Source: Atrina japonica | Lineage: Eukaryota > Mollusca > Bivalvia > Pterioida > Pinnidae | Length of the DNA stretch: 64,000 bases | Reading direction: 5' to 3' | NCBI GenBank assembly: GCA_030159075.1 | Contig: BROG01000345.1 | Span: forward strand, 558,001 to 622,000 | In this document: in pieces, positions 59,755 through 64,000 of the stretch | Layout: each line of letters opens with the position of its first letter | How positions within the stretch are numbered: the first letter of the stretch is position 1 | Notes under the pieces: generated by a model | What the model saw: the letters and a program-made list of their open reading frames with translations, nothing else | Databases searched by the model: none | What the model was told of the DNA's origin: nothing | Position numbers and translations under genes: made by a program

Positions 59755-60360
59755 TACATGTAGAATGGCTTGCAGGTATCACCCGACTTGCAGGTAAAAT
59801 TTGACATTCAGGTAACACCAAACTCAAGGACTACTCCATCTTACAGTTACATGTAGTATGACTTGCAGGTATCACCTGACTCACAGGTAGAACTTGATTG
59901 TTGTCGTTGTTGTATTGTTGTTTAACGTCCCACTCAAGAATCTTTCACTCACCAAATGCCGGTGAGAGGCTTCAAATTTTGGCCCATGCTCGGCACATAC
60001 AGCCATTGAGCAGTGAGGGTTAGTTAACATGCCAACATCTACTGTGACATGAAACCTCGGTTTTCACTGTCTCATCAGAACGACAGGAAAAGCCAGCCAT
60101 CTCCACAGAGGCTCTAACCGGTAGAACTTGACATACTGGTGCAATGTAAATGTAAAACCCAACTCAAAGGAAGAATCCATCTTACAAGTAGAAGGACTTA
60201 AAGGTATGGTGAGATTTTAAAGTACAAATTGACATACAGGTAATACTCATCTCGAAGAAGGACCCTATCTTACAAGTAGAATGACTTACAGGTATGACCA
60301 GACTCCCAAACAGACTTGACATACAGGTAATACTCAACTCAAAGAAGGACTCCGTCTTAC
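59755..60360. repeat. Tandem repeat of about 80 bp, interrupted by a SINE
   Basis: Blocks such as GACTTGCAGGTATCACC, CTTGACATACAGGTAATACT and CATCTTACAAGTAGAA recur at 59760-59897 and again at 60120-60360. Confidence 0.78.
59898..60119 (-). mobile_element. SINE (family S1), 222 bp, with 12-bp target duplication
   Basis: GGTAGAACTTGA is present at 59886-59897 and 60120-60131, directly flanking the element. On its own strand it starts GGTTAGAGCCTCTGTGGAGA, so box-like start, and ends GAGTGGGACGTTAAACAACA. The body matches the other S1 copies. Confidence 0.9.
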
Positions 60361-61142
60361 TCACATAACCCTATTTACACATAAAATCTATGTAACGATA
60401 CACAAATACATGCATACTGATAAGCTTTAAGAATATTGAATATCCCATAAAAAGAATGTTACCACTGAACAGTGGATAATGTATGCATTTCTTTCCATAT
60501 TTTCACACTGAATTAGCTACATTTAATTTCTCTGTCATTGTAGACCATCTGTTACCTTTAATGCACATAGTAAAGGTAAAACATTTTCTTTAGCACATAT
60601 TCGTTGATCAATAAATGATCAATACCTTACCTTGATCATTTGTGTGAAGTACTAAGCCTTCACATACACATTTACATGTTCTGTAAAAAGCCAGTATATC
60701 TAAGTCAGAAAATAGGCTGAAAACATGTCTCCTGTGTACTTGAATTTAATCAGACACCAAGAAACATATGTTTATTCATGAACAAAGTGCTAACCAGAGA
60801 ACAATTGATTTTTACTCTGACAAGTTTGTCATCGGGTAGACGTAAAAAAGAAAAAAGATTTGATATTGATCTGTCAATGTTTAAATGTTTGTGTTAAGAA
60901 TTACAGGGTACATGTGTAAAATGGTGTGTATACAAAAAACTATTTTAGAACTATTATTGCGGCTAGAGATCTATGTATTTAGTAGTTTATTTATTGTGTG
61001 AAATCTGGAGTGTTGTTGTATATGTTTGTGGGACATATTGGAAAGTCTATCACAATAACTACAAAATGTACAATGTCATCCTCGTGTTTGTAACAGTGTA
61101 GTGGTCATACAACAGATTTGTACATATGTAGTTTTTGTTATA

Positions 61143-61385
61143 ATGGCCGAGTGGTTTATAGAGCATTGCGCTTTAAATCACAAGGCCTCCTCACCTCTGG
61201 TTTGAATCCTGCAAGCTGGTTTCGAATTATGTGGGAAAGTTTGCTAGTTTACTTGCGAAAGGTCGGTGGTCTTTACCCGGGTTAAACCAGGGGTTCTCCC
61301 CCACCATTAAAAACTGGACACCATCATATGACTCAAAGATTGTTGAGTATGGTGTAAAACAAAAAATCAAATCAAATCAAAATAG
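61143..61385 (+). mobile_element. tRNA-derived SINE (family S2), apparently full length
   Basis: The head has a Pol III A box (TGGCCGAGTGG) and B box (GGTTTGAATCC) at tRNA spacing for a Leu/Ser-type tRNA. The body is TTACTTGCGAAAGGTCGGTG, and the tail GTGTAAAACAAAAAATCAAATC is a short (ATCAA)n-like run. It is not a functional tRNA gene: no acceptor stem pairing closes the head. Confidence 0.85.
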
Positions 61386-62183
61386 TAAAATCAATATAAC
61401 CTGGCAGAGTGGAGTCTCGTGAACCCTTTCTTGACCTGAATGAGTTTAAATTTTAGGTAATACGTCATAATTACACTGGTAAGAGTAGTCGTTTCTACTT
61501 GTCATCTTACCCACAAGTATCCAATGCAGAATAAAATTCTTTTTGCTGTGCAGCTTGTCATAACTGAAAAGTGACTAGAATCGTCCATATGATAATCTAA
61601 AGGTTACTCCACCCAGCCATGCTATGTGAATCAGACAATACCTTCATCAGCTGTACAATATGTGCACCATGTATTAACTTTTAGAACTTTTTTTAAAAGT
61701 TTTCCTGTCAAATTTCTGGTTCAGTTATCTTAAAAATTGGTATAAAAGATTTCTGGGATAATATAAATGTGAATTTCATGGAATTTAAGGTTTTTGTATT
61801 ACATACATACATTTGTAGCTACATGTAGCATTTTCCAATTATGACCTTTTGCTTCATGTATGAAATTGTAGTGAATTCAATTTAATCTACCGTACTTATC
61901 TCTCATCCCTTGAAAGAAATGGGAGAGACATAAATATGTAAAATATTTACATTTTATCTTCTACACACACACACACATGAACAATACTTCTTCAAGTTGC
62001 TTGTTTATCTACATTCATGTATTTGCAGGTCATAAAGCATATCTCCTTCATAGATATATACCAACATGTAAACAAGTGATGCAATGGATACATGCCTGTG
62101 CAAAATGTATAATTGTACATTAGTACTTATCTTAACAACTTAGTTAATCAATGAAGCAACTTACTAAGACAAAATTCCATATA

Positions 62184-62362
62184 CAGTAAAACCTGTATAT
62201 AGGGGCCACCCAAGGGACCAGAGAATATTGACCTTTATGTGCAGGTGACCCTTATACACAGGTTCAATTTAGTTGAAGTATGCAGTTAAGGGACTTTTCT
62301 AAATTGGCCTTTATAGACAGGTGATCCTTATATAGAGGTGGCCGCTATAGCAGGTTTTACTG
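62184..62362. mobile_element. Pogo-like MITE, 179 bp, perfect ends
   Basis: CAGTAAAACCTG at the left and CAGGTTTTACTG at the right are exact complements, flanked by TA at 62182-62183 and 62363-62364. Confidence 0.92.
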
Positions 62363-62523
62363 TACATTGTAAAATGTGATTAACCACAGACAGTATGTAC
62401 ATGTAAGGCTTGTGATTTTATTGGTAAAAGTCTATACAGCATATAATATTTATAAATTGTACCTTCTCCCATTTATAAGCCTCCCATCAGATCAAGGATG
62501 GGTACCGGTTTGTATTTGATCCA

Positions 62524-62624
62524 TCCAAAAACTCATTCACTTCTAAAAACACATTTGAACTGGTCTAAGCCCTCGGCATTGCTTTACAGAAGAATCCATT
62601 GTTTCTGAGGTTTTGATGAGTTAA
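62524..62624 (-). mobile_element. MITE family M3, copy 3, inverted
   Basis: ACTCATTCACTTCTAAAAAC at the left and GATGAGTTAA at the right, with GAAGAATCCATTGTTTCTGA inside: the complement of the copies at 39766 and 55561. Confidence 0.7.
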
Positions 62625-63934
62625 TCCCTGTTTGCTTTGGCCTGACCAAATTCTCATCATTATGTAATCTTGGTTTGATGTACAAAAATGCAACATGGCC
62701 TACAATTTCTCATGTGATGGGGACTGTAATTCCTCAATTTTACCTTGTGTGTTTTATTATAGGGTACATGTAGTGTGGGATTCCATCAGGTGCTTCAGTT
62801 TCCTATATAGTGTGTGCATGTACATGTATTACTATGGTTATGATGTCAGTGCTTGTGACTCATATCATTGCATTTTATAAAAATGTGAACCACTTTGTTG
62901 TCACAGCTCTAAACCAATTACTGGGATGAATATGTACATGAACATGTCTAGTTTCTTTTCTGGGGCAAGCAAATTACCTTTGTTTTGATACTCTTATGCA
63001 TTTGGTATCTTATGGCATTTTTTTGTTCAAAGTTATTGAAGGAAGACTAGATTTTACAGAAATGTAAATTTGTATGAAAAGTATCATGTTTTGTTTTGTT
63101 TTTTATTTTGTTTTGGTTTTCTTTTTCTAAATAAATCAATATAAAAAGCAGTTGTCCTAGGTGATTTTAATGAAAACACGTAGACCTTGAAACTTTCCCC
63201 CAATAGATGCTATAGTTCAATATCTTATATGATATGATGGCTTTTGACATGTTGTCTGTGTGTGCATCCATGATAGTAGTATGATGAATACCTTATTTAA
63301 GTCATTTTGGTAATGGCTACCTTGCTATTGAGTGATGGGAATATTATTTATAAGTATCATTTTATCTGTAAAATTTACCTGCTTGTTCCACACATAATGT
63401 CATCGACAGATACATAAATGTAGCTATTATATATAAATATACCAGGTTCTTGTACACACACAAACCACACACATATAAAAGCAGTGCTTAATGGGTTCAG
63501 TGATTGACATATGTAAAAGACACAGCTACCGGTACTTTCTTTGGAGTGCTCCCTTATCTAACTTTGACATTTTGTTATTTTAGGTAGGGCTTTTGTCTCC
63601 ATTGTTTATTTATTTACATCATTACTTACAAGGAAACTTAAATACCGTACACAAGCTGTAGACTTATAGAATCTTACATGAGTGTGTTGTGTGGATAAGG
63701 AAAAACCTCCAAGGTTGTCCAATCCGAGAGTCCCCCCCCCCCGATTGGACTTACAGATTCATACTGCGAGGGTTGTAATTTCCATTTCCACTGAACACAC
63801 CCATATTTGAATATTTTCCTCCCATTCTTCAAATACATAATTATGTACATAAATAAAATTTGATGCAAACACTGCATTCATATTACATAAATGTTCTTAT
63901 GTCATAAAATTATACCTTAGGATGTCGACAGAGA

Positions 63935-64000
63935 AATTCTGAATTGGCCAAATGGTAGAGATGCTTGTCCAAAGTGGACGAAACATCTCTATGTGGCAAC
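63935..64000 (+). mobile_element. Possible SINE head cut by the window edge
   Basis: TTGGCCAAATGGTAGAGATG looks like a tRNA D-arm/A box. The window ends before a B box could be confirmed. Confidence 0.3.

Noticed and set aside
61143..61220. Functional tRNA gene
   Set aside because: A and B boxes are present, but the acceptor stem does not close and a SINE body follows.

Overview
This is an intron-rich, AT-rich eukaryotic window, most likely from a lophotrochozoan and probably a bivalve mollusc. The reasons are a gene with small, mostly phase-1 exons separated by kilobase introns, many copies of short MITEs and tRNA-derived SINEs, long (TA)n and (TC)n tracts, and an abundance of TACATGTA-type words. 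No prokaryotic or organellar signal is present. The organism call is an inference.

Two protein-coding genes are supported, arranged head to head. (1) On the minus strand, ten exons between 40509 and 7297 join in frame into a 1040-residue type I membrane protein. Its order is signal peptide, MANSC domain, Thr/Pro-rich linker, six-cysteine EB/EGF-like module, LDL-receptor class A repeat, a 454-residue disordered Asn/Gly/Gln/Tyr-rich region with poly-Thr (one exon), two small charged exons, a fibronectin type III domain split over two exons, a transmembrane helix and a 30-residue tail. Every intron after the second exon is in phase 1. It is closest in plan to the LRP11/MANSC-domain receptors, but the FN3, the EB module and the large disordered exon make an unusual architecture. 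(2) On the plus strand, an exon at 43329-43667 encodes the N-terminal part of a PPP1R14 (CPI-17/PHI-1) type inhibitor of protein phosphatase 1. Its remaining exons were not found and probably lie beyond the window.

The left edge (1-2910) is a long minisatellite with a 79-bp unit. The 3' flank of the receptor gene (2911-7296) holds a 30-bp minisatellite split by a hairpin MITE. The 20.6-kb second intron (17190-37798) is a nest of mobile elements. It includes pogo-like MITEs with TA target sites, a 6.6-kb element bounded by 43-bp perfect inverted repeats with GC-rich subterminal arrays (24232-30825), two MITEs with 5-bp target duplications, and a degenerate 3.2-kb hAT transposon (31288-34462) with at least five frame breaks. 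It also holds a 0.6-kb diverged tandem duplication. The plus-strand intron or flank at 43.7-64 kb contains a 5'-truncated LINE (RNase H end), several SINE copies sharing that LINE's 3' tail, a hAT MITE inserted in one SINE, a SINE inserted in a tandem repeat with a 12-bp duplication, and several microsatellites and minisatellites.

The most interesting items are the unusual MANSC/LDLa/FN3 receptor with its giant symmetric disordered exon, the 6.6-kb inverted-repeat element with no recognisable transposase, and the apparent LINE-SINE partnership.
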